Under the pieces are notes generated by a model. It was given only the letters and a program-made list of their open reading frames with translations. It was not told where the DNA came from and ran no database searches. 55,123 bases of DNA from NCBI GenBank assembly GCA_035651595.1, contig DASRFJ010000115.1:1-55123 (forward strand), read 5' to 3'. A program made the position numbers and the translations under genes. Below, piece by piece: positions 24,471-32,897 of this stretch; positions within the stretch are counted from its first letter, which is position 1; each line of letters begins with the position of its first letter. The DNA comes from JAFARZ01 sp035651595 (GTDB lineage Bacteria; Actinomycetota; Actinomycetes; Streptosporangiales; Streptosporangiaceae).

Positions 24471-26331
24471 AGGCAGGCCCGTAAGGCTGCGGGTTTGCAG
24501 AAATGCTGGGTTCGCTGCCGCTGATGCGCCGGCGGCAGTGTGCGTGGATAAGGCGGTATGCGGCTTGCTCGCCCGGCGTGCCGAGGTCCATCACGGTGGC
24601 GACCGCTTCCTTGCGGGTCGCTTTCCGGATGACGGTGTGCCACTGCTCCCACTCGCGCTCGTCGTGCGGTTCGTGGGTAGCGTAGAGCAGCAGGCCCCGG
24701 CAGAGAGGGCACCGGCCGCGCTGGCGGCGCAGCAGGTGCCAGGTCGCGGGGCTGACCGGGGGCCGGTTGCGCTCACGGCGCTTGGCCCAGTAGCCGGCCA
24801 GGTCGGGGTCATCGGGGGATGCCCTTCCCGCGACCATCACGTGCCGGACGATTTTCGTCCAGGCGAACCGGCGGAGGTAGCGGCCGGTATCCCGGCTGCC
24901 GAACAGCCACCTGTCGTTCCTGGACGGGTTGAACGCGCCGAAGTACCGGGAGACGACCCAGTGCCGCGGCTTGTTCGGGTGGGTGTGCCTGGCCCATTTC
25001 CAGGTCAGCCGCCACACGTGCGCGTCGAGCCTGTTGTAGGCGAGGCTGGACACCCCGATCCGGTAGTAGGCGGCCCATCCGGTGATAATCGGGTTAAGCC
25101 GGCCGATGACCGCGTCGGCGTTGGCCCCTCGCAGGGCTAGTGCCTCGGCGGACAGCCTGTTCCGGATCTTCCGCATCGCGTCTTTGCTCGGCTTGGTCAG
25201 CAGCTTGCCGCCGAACCGGCGGATCTCGAACCCCAGGAAGTCCACCCCCTGGTCCAGGTGGGTGATCTTCGTCTTGTCCTGGTTGAAGGCCAGGCCACGA
25301 GGTTTGAGCCAGTCGGCGAGCCGTGCCTGGACCTGCTCGGCTTGCTGCCTGGAGTGGCAGAGGGCGATCAGGTCGTCGGCGTAGCGGACCAGGATCGGGC
25401 AGCCGGGTGCGGCGGTGCCGTCCCGGTAGTACCGGACCCCGGCCGCCTGCTCGATGCCGTGCAATGCCACGTTCATGAGCAGCGGGCTTGCGACCCCGCC
25501 CTGTGGGGCACCCGCGTCAGTCGGGGACAAGACCCCGTTCTCGATCACTCCGGCTTTCAGCCACTGGCGCACCAGTCCCCGTGCGGGGAAGGTATCCAGT
25601 GACATGAGGATGTGATCGTGGCTGAGCAGGTCGAATGCCGACTGGAGGTCGGCGTCCAGTGCCCACACCCGCTTCGCGGACCTGCCGCTCGCGGTGGTGT
25701 GGATGGCCACGATGGCGTCGTGGCAGCCCCGGCCTGGCCGGAACCCGTAGGATTTCGGCTCGAACCGGGCTTCCCACTCGGGCTCCAGCGCGTTCACCGC
25801 CAGGGCCTGAAGCGCCCGGTCGGCGATCACGGGAATCCCGAGGCCGCGGCGCCGCCCGTTGCTCTTGGGCACATACACCCGCTTGACCGGCCGTGGCCTC
25901 CACGCGGCCGCGCCGTGCTGGAGCCAGGCAGCCATGTCGGCCTTCTCCCAGCTCGCGAGCACGATGCGCCCGTCGACCCCGGCCGTCTTGCGGCCAGCGT
26001 TGACCTCCGTGACCCGCCGCACGCTCACCAGCGCGTTGCTGCGGGACCGGAGCATCAGTTTCTGCAGGCTGCGGACCTTCTTCAGGTCCCCGGCCCGCGA
26101 TGCCGCGAAGATCCGCTGCCGTAGCCGCCGTACGTTCTCCTCGGCCTGGCCCCAGTCGACCTGGTCCCAGTCCGGGAGGCCGCCCTCCGGTCCGTTCACC
26201 GGGGACGGCTCTGCCGCTATCGCGGCCCTGCCGTTCACGGTGTCCAACTTGCCCTTCGGTTCTGGCGTCTCGGCTTGCTTTCCTCCGCAGGCCCACCAGG
26301 CCCGCGTCAGCGCCCTTTCGGGCCGGGACAT
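24469..26331 (-). CDS. ltrA: Group II intron reverse transcriptase/maturase
   Basis: 620 aa. The order is an N-terminal RT-0 region, a reverse transcriptase with YADD (about 317-320), maturase domain X and a C-terminal HNH-type endonuclease region with CPLC (about 541) and HAHC near the end. The protein promotes splicing and drives retrohoming. The ATG at 26331 follows GGGA and gives MSRPERALTRAWW; an in-frame upstream stretch of 94 codons is low-complexity and is likely intron RNA only. The terminal HNH lacks a clean second Cys pair, so the endonuclease may be degenerate. Confidence 0.93.
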   Translation of the reverse strand: MSRPERALTRAWWACGGKQAETPEPKGKLDTVNGRAAIAAEPSPVNGPEGGLPDWDQVDWGQAEENVRRLRQRIFAASRAGDLKKVRSLQKLMLRSRSNALVSVRRVTEVNAGRKTAGVDGRIVLASWEKADMAAWLQHGAAAWRPRPVKRVYVPKSNGRRRGLGIPVIADRALQALAVNALEPEWEARFEPKSYGFRPGRGCHDAIVAIHTTASGRSAKRVWALDADLQSAFDLLSHDHILMSLDTFPARGLVRQWLKAGVIENGVLSPTDAGAPQGGVASPLLMNVALHGIEQAAGVRYYRDGTAAPGCPILVRYADDLIALCHSRQQAEQVQARLADWLKPRGLAFNQDKTKITHLDQGVDFLGFEIRRFGGKLLTKPSKDAMRKIRNRLSAEALALRGANADAVIGRLNPIITGWAAYYRIGVSSLAYNRLDAHVWRLTWKWARHTHPNKPRHWVVSRYFGAFNPSRNDRWLFGSRDTGRYLRRFAWTKIVRHVMVAGRASPDDPDLAGYWAKRRERNRPPVSPATWHLLRRQRGRCPLCRGLLLYATHEPHDEREWEQWHTVIRKATRKEAVATVMDLGTPGEQAAYRLIHAHCRRRISGSEPSISANPQPYGPA

Positions 26332-26913
26332 GGTCCCTGTCCGGCCGGTTATGCGGGAGCCGCTGGCGGAGGAGCCAGCATCCGGTCCCGGTTTCCCGCT
26401 GCCTTTCGGCCGCCGGCGTTCGCTTCTCGGGCCTTCCTGCGCCCGCTGGGGACTTGAGCCTTCCTCGCGTCCGGCCGACCGGCCAGGCGCAGCCCGCCGG
26501 ACCCCAACGGGGTTGTCACGTTCCGCTTGGTCGAGGTGCGGCCGGGGTGGGTGCCGCCTGGACCCCGGGGACGGTGGTTCGCTCCTGGCCGGTCGTTGGA
26601 CACCGGCCAGCACCTGCCGCCTTCCAGCGGCGGTCCCTGCTCTCCCGCCTCTCGCATCCGCCTGCGGGAGTCCACGTAACGAGGCGTCATCGGCGATTCA
26701 CTTACGTTCACCCGTCCGGCCTTTCCCCGGCCTGTTCCCCCCGGACGGAACGGGGGGCCTTGGGCGCTTCCCCGGGCTTCGCACCCCGCGATTACTCGCG
26801 GCGCACGCCAGGGCGGGAACAGTCCCTGCGAACTGGACCGGGAACTACGTCACCGACATGAATCGGTCCTCCTTCTGCGAGTTCCACTCGCACCAAGCGA
26901 CTTCGTGTCGCAC

Positions 26914-27831
26914 CCAGCGCTCGTGGTAGAGGCGGATCAGCGCGGCCGCGGGATAGCGGCGGGGATTCAGCAGCGTGGTCGCCAGCCGGTACCGGCCGCA
27001 GTAGCGGGTGCCGTCAGCGAGCGTGACGATGACCTCGGCCTCGATGACCCGGACGGTCAGCGTGCCGATCTTCGACAGGAACGTGCCGTCGGCCAGCCGG
27101 GCCAGCACCGGCAGCTTGCGGATGCTGGTGAGCCGGGTCAGGAACCGGGCCCTGGTCGCGGCGACCGCTTCCAGGAACCCGGCACCGTCGAACCCGCGGT
27201 CGGTCAGCACCAGCATGCCCTTGTCCAGCAGGTGCAGCAGCTGGCGGGCATAATCAGTCTCCCCGGTGGCGGGCGGGCCGAAGACCGCGCCGATCAGCGC
27301 CCGGGTACCGGTCTCCACCAGCGTCATCAGCTCCACCGCCGGGTAGCCGGTGACCCCGAGCGCGGCTTTCATCTTCCCCAGCCAGCCGCGGTTCGCCGCG
27401 GTGTCCGGCACCTTGACCGAGGTGCAGCCGTCAAAGGCCACCGTCCGGAACCGGCCGAACCGCACCCCCGGCGTCGATAGCTGCGCGGCCGGCCCGGCCA
27501 GCACCTCGAACAATGCCTTCACCGATGCCGGCCCGAGCCGCCGCCGCAGGTCCCGCAGCGCCTTCGGTGACGGGCACGGCAGCCCCTGCCCGGCCAGCGC
27601 GGCGGTCAGCTTCCGCCACACCAGCTGATAGCCCAGCAGCGGGAACAACCCCAGCGCCAGCACGAAGTACACCCCGACCCGCGACGGCAGGTCACGCAGC
27701 CGCCGCTCGGCCGCCCCGCTTTCCTCCAGCACCGCGTCCACCAGCTCGAACGGGACCTGCCAGGTCAGCTCACCCAGGTGCCCCGGCGCGAACACGCCGC
27801 AAGCTACCGTAATCGTCCTGGTAACCGTCAT
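26914..27831 (-). CDS. IS4-family transposase, 5' exon
   Basis: 306 codons, ending in YHERW directly at the intron. The N-terminal IS4 domain (FAPGHLGELTWQVPFELVDA) is followed by the DDE catalytic fold with first Asp in VAFDGCTSVKVPD and second in VLTDRGFDGAGF. The third acidic residue (E of the YREK signature) is in the 3' exon, so unspliced transcripts give an inactive protein ending about 16 codons into the intron. The start used is ATG at 27831; a TTG at 27864 with a GAGG site is an alternative. Confidence 0.9.
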
Positions 27832-27991
27832 GACAGCAGCGCAGATGGCAGACTTGACAGGCAACGGAGGTCCTCAGCGACAGGGTTATCTTGGCGGATT
27901 CCCGTCCTACCGGACCTCCGTTGCCATACCCAGCCGACACGCCGCAGCCAGTACTTGACCAGCGCCCGCAAACCTTAACTACCCGGCATTG

Positions 27992-28001
27992 GGGCTAGTC
28001 C
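27992..28001. repeat. Right 10-bp target-site duplication of the IS4 element
   Basis: GGGCTAGTCC, identical to 23888-23897. It contains the complement of the stop codon (27995-27997) of the minus-strand zinc-ribbon gene. Confidence 0.85.
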
Positions 28002-28612
28002 CGTCCTGCCGACTGCTCGGTCATCGCGACCACGCCGACCACCTGCGCCTGCGTCATGCCGAGGTCGAGCCCGATCGCCTGCGCCGCGCTCCGCTCGGTG
28101 TCGGTCAGCGCCCCGTCGGCCATGCCGATCCCGATCACGTCGGCCAGGTACCATTCCCTGGCCTGGATGGTGAGCTGGGTGCCGACCTGGTGCAACGCGG
28201 CCCGCAGCGACTCGGACGGCTGCTCAAGGTCGGTGTCCAGGGCCGTCTCGTCGTACCCCTCCGCCCCGGCGCCGATGATCATCGTGATCGCCCGCTGCCG
28301 CGCGGCCGGGCTGCCCACGTCGCCGGACCGCAGCATCGCCGCGGCCGCGGCCCGCATGCCGGCCGGCAGCGCCGCCTGCATCTGAGCCGTGGTCGGCTGG
28401 CACAGCACGTCGGTGACGTACCTGGTGCGGCACGTCTGGCACTGCACGTGTTCGCCCACCCTGGCGAGCGGAATCACCGGGATGAAGAACAGCGTGAGCC
28501 ACTTCCGCCCGGCCCGGAGCCGGTACTGACGGTCGCCGCCGCAATGGCGGCAGTGAAAGGTGCCCTGTCCGACGGAGCGGTAGAAAACCCGCCACCCGAA
28601 GAGGATTAGCAA
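27995..28612 (-). CDS. Zinc-ribbon and TerB-like domain protein
   Basis: 205 aa. The N-terminal part has two CxxC pairs (FHCRHCGGD and VQCQTCRTRY) separated by a hydrophobic stretch, LTLFFIPVIPLARVG. The rest is a helical TerB-like domain with ADGALTDTERSAAQAIGLDL. Proteins of this make-up sit near era and leuA in many actinobacteria; their function is unknown. The TTG start is supported by GGGGGC upstream. The stop codon originally overlapped that of the convergent hydrolase gene and is now preserved by the IS duplication. Confidence 0.75.
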   Translation of the reverse strand: MLILFGWRVFYRSVGQGTFHCRHCGGDRQYRLRAGRKWLTLFFIPVIPLARVGEHVQCQTCRTRYVTDVLCQPTTAQMQAALPAGMRAAAAAMLRSGDVGSPAARQRAITMIIGAGAEGYDETALDTDLEQPSESLRAALHQVGTQLTIQAREWYLADVIGIGMADGALTDTERSAAQAIGLDLGMTQAQVVGVVAMTEQSAGRD

Positions 28613-28942
28613 GATCGCCCCCTAGTTGGCCGAACACCCATAATGTCCCTGCGACACCCCGCCCCGACCGCGCCGATACCAATCCGTTACCAGCCAGCCA
28701 CTCGCGGCATCCCCCGCCCGCCCCGCCTTCCCGCAGCCCCCGGCCCGCCTTCCCGCACCTCCCGGCCCGCCTTCCCGCACCTCCCCACGCGGCGCGGGCT
28801 GGGCGCCCGCCTGAAATATCCGCCTTTGTCCGGTATGTCGCGCGGCTTTCGCGATCGGAAGGCGGCCCGAAAAAGATTGCGGACACTTACCCCCCCGAAT
28901 CGGGGGGGTAACTGTCCGCAATCATGTGGCGCGGGTGTCGGG
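28613..28942. other. Intergenic region with short tandem repeats and a palindrome
   Basis: No gene seen. A 22-bp C-rich unit (CGGCCCGCCTTCCCGCACCT plus two bases) occurs twice at 28741-28784, with a partial copy before it. A 47-nt palindrome lies at 28876-28922. The region would hold the era terminator and the promoter of the zinc-ribbon gene. Confidence 0.5.
28876..28922. repeat. 47-nt near-perfect palindrome, copy 1
   Basis: Arms of 23 nt start ATTGCGGACACTTACCCCCCC and meet at a single central base; one C-C mismatch (28886/28912). A second copy with perfect arms is at 46514-46560. This copy lies 21 bp beyond the era stop codon, where it could act as a terminator. Confidence 0.85.
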
Positions 28943-29848
28943 TTAGTCGTAGAAGCCTAGGCGACGGAGTTGCTTGGGGTTGCGCTGCCAGTCTTTGGCG
29001 ATCTTGACGTGCAGATCCAGGTAGACGCGGGTGCCGAGGAGGGCTTCGATCTGGTGGCGTGCCCGGCTGCCGACTTCCTTGAGGCGAGAGCCCTTGGCGC
29101 CGATGACGATGGCCTTCTGGCTGGGCCGCTCCACGAAAAGCTCGGCGTGCACGTCGGTGAGGTCGGCGCGGCCAGGGCGCGGGCCCATTTCCTCCACGAT
29201 GACCGCGATCGAGTGCGGCAGCTCGTCGCGGACGCCGTCGAGCGCGGCCTCGCGGATCAGCTCCGCGACCATGATCTGCTCGGGCTCATCGGTGAGCTCG
29301 CCGTCGGGGTAGAGGGCGGGGCCTTCGGGCAGGTGGGAGACGAGCACGTCGGCGAGCACGTCGAGCTGGAAGCCATCCACGGCTGACACGGGCACGATGT
29401 CGGACCAGTCGCCGAGCTTGGCGACGGCCGCGAGCTGCGCCGCGACCTGGTCCGGCGAGACGAGATCGGTCTTGGTCACGATCGCGACCGCGAGCGTGCC
29501 GCTCCCCTTCACCTCGCGTGCCAGCATCCGGTCACCGGGACCGACCGCCTCACCGGCGGGGACGCAGAAACCGATCACGTCCACCTCGGTCAGCGTCGAC
29601 TTGACGAGGCTGTCGAGCCGCTCGCCGAGCAGGGTTCGCGGCTTGTGCAGGCCGGGCGTGTCGAGCAGGATCAGCTGCGCGTCGGGCCGGTGCACGATAC
29701 CGCGTACCACGCGCCTGGTCGTCTGCGGCCGGTCGCTGGTGATCGCTACCTTGGCACCGACCAGGGCGTTGGTGAGGGTGGACTTGCCGACGTTCGGGCG
29801 GCCTGCCAGGCAGGCGAAGCCCGAGCGGAAGGCGGGGTGCTCGTTCAC
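28943..29848 (-). CDS. era: GTPase Era
   Basis: 301 aa. It binds 16S rRNA and assists 30S ribosome assembly. The G1 loop is GRPNVGKST, G3 is DTPGLHKP, and G4 is TKTD (in place of NKxD). The C-terminal KH domain shows VIGAKGSRLKEVGSRAR. The GTG start shares a base with the TAG stop of the cytidine-deaminase-like gene, so the two are translationally coupled. Length and layout are typical. Confidence 0.96.
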   Translation of the reverse strand: MNEHPAFRSGFACLAGRPNVGKSTLTNALVGAKVAITSDRPQTTRRVVRGIVHRPDAQLILLDTPGLHKPRTLLGERLDSLVKSTLTEVDVIGFCVPAGEAVGPGDRMLAREVKGSGTLAVAIVTKTDLVSPDQVAAQLAAVAKLGDWSDIVPVSAVDGFQLDVLADVLVSHLPEGPALYPDGELTDEPEQIMVAELIREAALDGVRDELPHSIAVIVEEMGPRPGRADLTDVHAELFVERPSQKAIVIGAKGSRLKEVGSRARHQIEALLGTRVYLDLHVKIAKDWQRNPKQLRRLGFYD

Positions 29849-30168
29849 TAAAGAACCGCGCGAACGGTGCCGTCGGGTGCGGCGTGGAACACCGCGGCCT
29901 CGGGGCCGAGGTCGCGGACCGCGGCCAGGTCGCCGGGATCCAGCTCGCCGTCGCTGACCAGGGCGGCGGCCTCCAGCTTCGCGGCGCCACTGGACACCGC
30001 CATCGCGACGGCCAGGCGCAGCGCGGACAGGCGCAGCGACGGCAGCGCCACCGCGGCCGCCGTGTAGGTGCGGCCGGTCTCGTCGCGTACCGCCGCGCCC
30101 TCCGACGCCGCCACGCGCGCACGCGTCGAGCGGGCCAGCGTGATGATCTTCTGATCCTCCGGACTCAC
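29848..30168 (-). CDS. Cytidine-deaminase-like protein
   Basis: 106 aa with the core of the cytidine deaminase fold (DETGRTYTAAAVALPSLRLS, then ALRLAVAMAVSSGA), but without the H/C-A-E and PCxxC zinc motifs needed for catalysis. It is therefore unlikely to deaminate nucleosides. A gene of this type between era and a CBS-domain gene is a known actinobacterial arrangement. It starts with GTG overlapping the upstream stop (GTGA) and overlaps era by one base. Confidence 0.75.
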   Translation of the reverse strand: MSPEDQKIITLARSTRARVAASEGAAVRDETGRTYTAAAVALPSLRLSALRLAVAMAVSSGAAKLEAAALVSDGELDPGDLAAVRDLGPEAAVFHAAPDGTVRAVL

Positions 30169-30995
30169 GGATGCGAGTCTACGGGTTCCGGCACCACCAG
30201 CACTTTGTCGATCTTGTTGCGCCGGCCGGACAGGCTTTCCGCGGTGAGCTGAAGCCCGCTGATCGTCGCGCTCGACCCGGCGATGGGAACGCGGCCCAGC
30301 GCGTGCGCGAGCAGGCCCGCCACGGTCTCCACGTCTTCGGCGGCGATCTTCACGTCGAAGAGCTCCTCGAGCTCGGCCACCGGCAGCCGGGCGGTGACCC
30401 GGACCGAGCCGCTTTCCAGGTGCTCCACCGGCGGCTGCTCGTTCTCGTCGTACTCGTCGGTGATCTCGCCGACGATCTCCTCGAGGATGTCCTCGATGGT
30501 GACCAGGCCGGCGGTGCCACCGTACTCGTCGATCACGATCGCCACGTGGATGCGCTGGGCCTGCATCTGCCGCAGCAGCTGGTCCACCGGCTTGCTGTCC
30601 GGCACGAACGTGGCCTGGCGCATGACGGCGGCCACCTTCTCCGTTGGTTCGGCGCCGCGATGGTCCCAGGCCCACTTGACGATGTCCTTGAGGTAGGCGA
30701 TGCCGACGATGTCGTCGGTGTTCTCGCCGACCACGGGGATGCGAGAGAAGCCGCTGCGCAGCGCCAGCGAAAGCGCCTGCTCGATGGTCTTGTCGGACTC
30801 GATGAACACCATGTCGGTGCGCGGCACCATGACTTCCCTGACGATGGTGTCGCCGAGCTCGAAGACGGAGCGGACCATCTCCCGCTCCCCCGGCTCGATA
30901 CCGTTGCGGCGTTCCAGGTAATCCACGAGGCCGCGCAGTTCCGGGCTGGCGTCGCTGGGTTTCGGCTTGCGCCCTGGCCACCATCGGGGGGACAT
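30165..30995 (-). CDS. CorC/HlyC-type CBS-domain protein
   Basis: 276 aa. Two CBS domains (MVPRTDMVFIESDKTIEQAL, then the DIVGIAYLKDIVKWAW region and VAIVIDEYGGTAGLVTIED) are followed by a CorC_HlyC transporter-associated domain. Such proteins are linked to magnesium/cobalt transport or ribosome maturation. Many actinobacterial relatives have an N-terminal four-helix DUF21 membrane domain; it is missing here, as in E. coli CorC. The ATG at 30995 overlaps the ybeY stop (ATGA). Confidence 0.85.
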   Translation of the reverse strand: MSPRWWPGRKPKPSDASPELRGLVDYLERRNGIEPGEREMVRSVFELGDTIVREVMVPRTDMVFIESDKTIEQALSLALRSGFSRIPVVGENTDDIVGIAYLKDIVKWAWDHRGAEPTEKVAAVMRQATFVPDSKPVDQLLRQMQAQRIHVAIVIDEYGGTAGLVTIEDILEEIVGEITDEYDENEQPPVEHLESGSVRVTARLPVAELEELFDVKIAAEDVETVAGLLAHALGRVPIAGSSATISGLQLTAESLSGRRNKIDKVLVVPEPVDSHP

Positions 30996-31462
30996 CAGCC
31001 GCGCTCGCCTCGCCAGGTTTTGAGTAGCTGCCCCTGGAGGCCGAACATCGCCGCGTGCTCGTCCGGTTCCGCGTGGTCGTAGCCCAGCAGGTGCAAGATG
31101 CCGTGCACGCACAGCAGCTCCAGCTCGTCCTGGGTACTGTGGCCTGCGTGTTTTGCCTGTCCGGCGGCGACCTGCGGGCAGAGGACCACGTCGCCGAGCA
31201 GGCCCGGATCGGTTCCGGTGTCCTCGCGCGCGCCCGGCTGCGGCGGCCGCAGCTCGTCCATCGGGAACGCGAGCACGTCGGTGGGGCCCGGCTCGCCCAT
31301 CCAGCGCTCGTGCAGCTCGGTCATCGCGCGCTCGTCCACGAGCAGCACGGACAGTTCTGCCAGCGGGTGGATGCGCAGCTCGTCCAGCGTGAACCTGGCC
31401 ACCGCGGCGAGCCCGGCCTCGTCGACCTCCACGCCGGACTCGTTGGCGATGTCTATGCTCAT
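30995..31462 (-). CDS. ybeY: Endoribonuclease YbeY
   Basis: 155 aa. The metal-binding motif HGILHLLGYDH identifies this rRNA-processing and quality-control metalloenzyme; TDVLAFPMDE is also conserved. The ATG overlaps the phoH stop codon (ATGA) and the 3' end overlaps the CBS gene, consistent with one operon. Confidence 0.96.
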   Translation of the reverse strand: MSIDIANESGVEVDEAGLAAVARFTLDELRIHPLAELSVLLVDERAMTELHERWMGEPGPTDVLAFPMDELRPPQPGAREDTGTDPGLLGDVVLCPQVAAGQAKHAGHSTQDELELLCVHGILHLLGYDHAEPDEHAAMFGLQGQLLKTWRGERG

Positions 31463-32526
31463 TTTCGCCTGGTCATCCTCTGTGCGCTCGGCTTGCCCTG
31501 CTGGTTGCTCGTCGCGTCGTAGCGCTCGTACGCGTCGACAATCTTTCCCACCAGCCGGTGCCTAACCACATCGTGGCTGGTCAGCCGTGAGAAATGAATG
31601 TCCTCGATGTTGTCGAGGATGTCCTGCACGATGCGCAGGCCGCTCACCTGGCCCGATGGCAGGTCGACCTGGGTAACGTCGCCGGTCACCACGATCTTCG
31701 AGCCGAAGCCGAGCCGGGTGAGGAACATCTTCATCTGCTCGGGCGTGGTGTTCTGCGCCTCGTCCAGGATGATAAACGAGTCGTTCAGCGTTCTGCCGCG
31801 CATGTATGCCAGGGGGGCGATCTCGATCGTGCCGGCGGACATCAGGCGCGGGATCGAGTCGGGGTCGACCATGTCGTGCAGCGCGTCGTACAAGGGCCGC
31901 AGGTAGGGGTCGATCTTCTCGTAGAGCGTGCCGGGCAGAAAGCCGAGCCGCTCCCCCGCCTCCACCGCGGGCCGGGTCAGGATGATCCGGTTGACCTCTT
32001 TGGCCTGGAGCGCCTTCACCGCCTTGGCCATCGCGAGGTACGTCTTGCCGGTGCCGGCCGGGCCGATCGAGAACACGATCGTGTGCTTGTCGATCGCGTC
32101 GGCGTAGCGCTTCTGGTTCAGCGTCTTCGGCCGGATCGTCCGGCCGCGGGCGGACAGGATGCCGACCGTGAGCACGTCCGCGGGGCTGACACCGCGGTCT
32201 TTGCGCAGCATCGCGGCGGTGCGCTCGATCGCGTCCGGGGTGAGTTCGGCGCCCTTGGTCACGAGCTGAAGCAGTTCGTCGAAGAACGCCTGGACGAGCG
32301 CGGTGCTCTCCGGCGGTCCGGTCACCGTGATCTCGTTGCCGCGGACGTGGATGTCGCCCGCGCCGGCGAACTCCCGCTCGATGACGTGCAACAGCTCGTC
32401 GCCCGACCCGAGGAGGGTGACCATGGACAGGTCAGCGGGAATGACTATCTTGACCTGGGTACTCGCACCGCCACTCTTAGTGTCCGAGCCGCCGCTTCGT
32501 GACTGTCCGTTATCGGTGTTCGCCAA
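31459..32526 (-). CDS. phoH: PhoH-like ATPase
   Basis: 355 aa. An N-terminal KH-like region is followed by the PhoH P-loop domain with GPAGTGKTYLAMA, FLPGTLYEKIDPYLRPLYDA and IILDEAQNTTPEQMKMFLTR. It is thought to act in RNA metabolism alongside YbeY. The TTG start is supported by AGGAAGG upstream. The first 25 residues are Gly/Ser-rich. Confidence 0.95.
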   Translation of the reverse strand: MANTDNGQSRSGGSDTKSGGASTQVKIVIPADLSMVTLLGSGDELLHVIEREFAGAGDIHVRGNEITVTGPPESTALVQAFFDELLQLVTKGAELTPDAIERTAAMLRKDRGVSPADVLTVGILSARGRTIRPKTLNQKRYADAIDKHTIVFSIGPAGTGKTYLAMAKAVKALQAKEVNRIILTRPAVEAGERLGFLPGTLYEKIDPYLRPLYDALHDMVDPDSIPRLMSAGTIEIAPLAYMRGRTLNDSFIILDEAQNTTPEQMKMFLTRLGFGSKIVVTGDVTQVDLPSGQVSGLRIVQDILDNIEDIHFSRLTSHDVVRHRLVGKIVDAYERYDATSNQQGKPSAQRMTRRK

Positions 32527-32552
32527 TGTGCCTTCCTGGCTCTCCTGGCTCG

Positions 32553-32897
32553 CTATCCCGGCGGCCAGCTGAGCGGACGGCCGCCGAGCACATGCGCGTG
32601 GACGTGCGGTACGGTCTGGCCGGCGTCACCGCCGGTGTTGAACACCACACGATAACCGCTCTCGCCGACGCCCTCGGCGCGCGCGACCTCGTGCGCCGCG
32701 GCGATCACCTCGTCCAGCAGTCCGTCGTCGGCTTTCGCGAGTGCTGCCACGTTCTCGTGGTGCTCCTTCGGAATCACCAGGACGTGCGTAGGCGCCTGGG
32801 GGTTGATGTCGCGGAACGCTACCGTCCGGTCACTTTCCAGGACAAGCGTCGCTGGCACTTCGCCAGCGACAACGGCGCAGAACAAGCAGTCGGGCAC
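32553..32897 (-). CDS. HIT-family nucleotide hydrolase/transferase
   Basis: 114 aa with the histidine triad HVHAHVLGG and the N-terminal CLFC zinc-type pair. HIT proteins of the HINT branch hydrolyse adenosine phosphoramidates. I preferred the GTG at 32897 (AGGA just upstream); an in-frame GTG at 32933 lacks a ribosome site. It lies 26 bp before phoH. Confidence 0.9.
   Translation of the reverse strand: MPDCLFCAVVAGEVPATLVLESDRTVAFRDINPQAPTHVLVIPKEHHENVAALAKADDGLLDEVIAAAHEVARAEGVGESGYRVVFNTGGDAGQTVPHVHAHVLGGRPLSWPPG

Larger units (their letters stand above)
24394..26913 (-). mobile_element. Group II intron inserted in the transposase gene
   Basis: The 5' end is GTGCGAC (complement of 26907-26913), the bacterial group II consensus. 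Near the 3' end are a well-formed domain V (complement of 24435-24470; outer GAGCCG/CGGTTC stem, UGCGGG/CUCGCA inner stem, CG bulge) and domain VI (complement of 24394-24434; 11-bp GC stem with GCAA loop). Domain VI has a bulged A seven bases from the end, and the intron ends in CCCGAC. Precise removal joins TGG to GAA in frame. The intron carries its own reverse transcriptase/maturase, so it looks splicing-competent and mobile. Confidence 0.93.
23898..27991 (-). mobile_element. IS4-family insertion sequence carrying a group II intron
   Basis: The ends are a perfect 16-bp inverted repeat, CAATGCCGGGTAGTTA at 23898-23913 and its complement at 27976-27991, flanked by a 10-bp target duplication. 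The element encodes one transposase on the minus strand, split by a 2,520-bp group II intron. Without the intron the IS is 1,574 bp, a normal IS4 size. The transposase stop codon (complement of 23911-23913) lies inside the left inverted repeat. The intact ends and duplication point to a fairly recent insertion. Confidence 0.92.

Noticed and set aside
26332..26613. N-terminal 94-codon extension of the maturase
   Set aside because: It is low-complexity, lies where the intron RNA domains should be, and the ATG at 26331 has a ribosome site and a family-like N-terminus.
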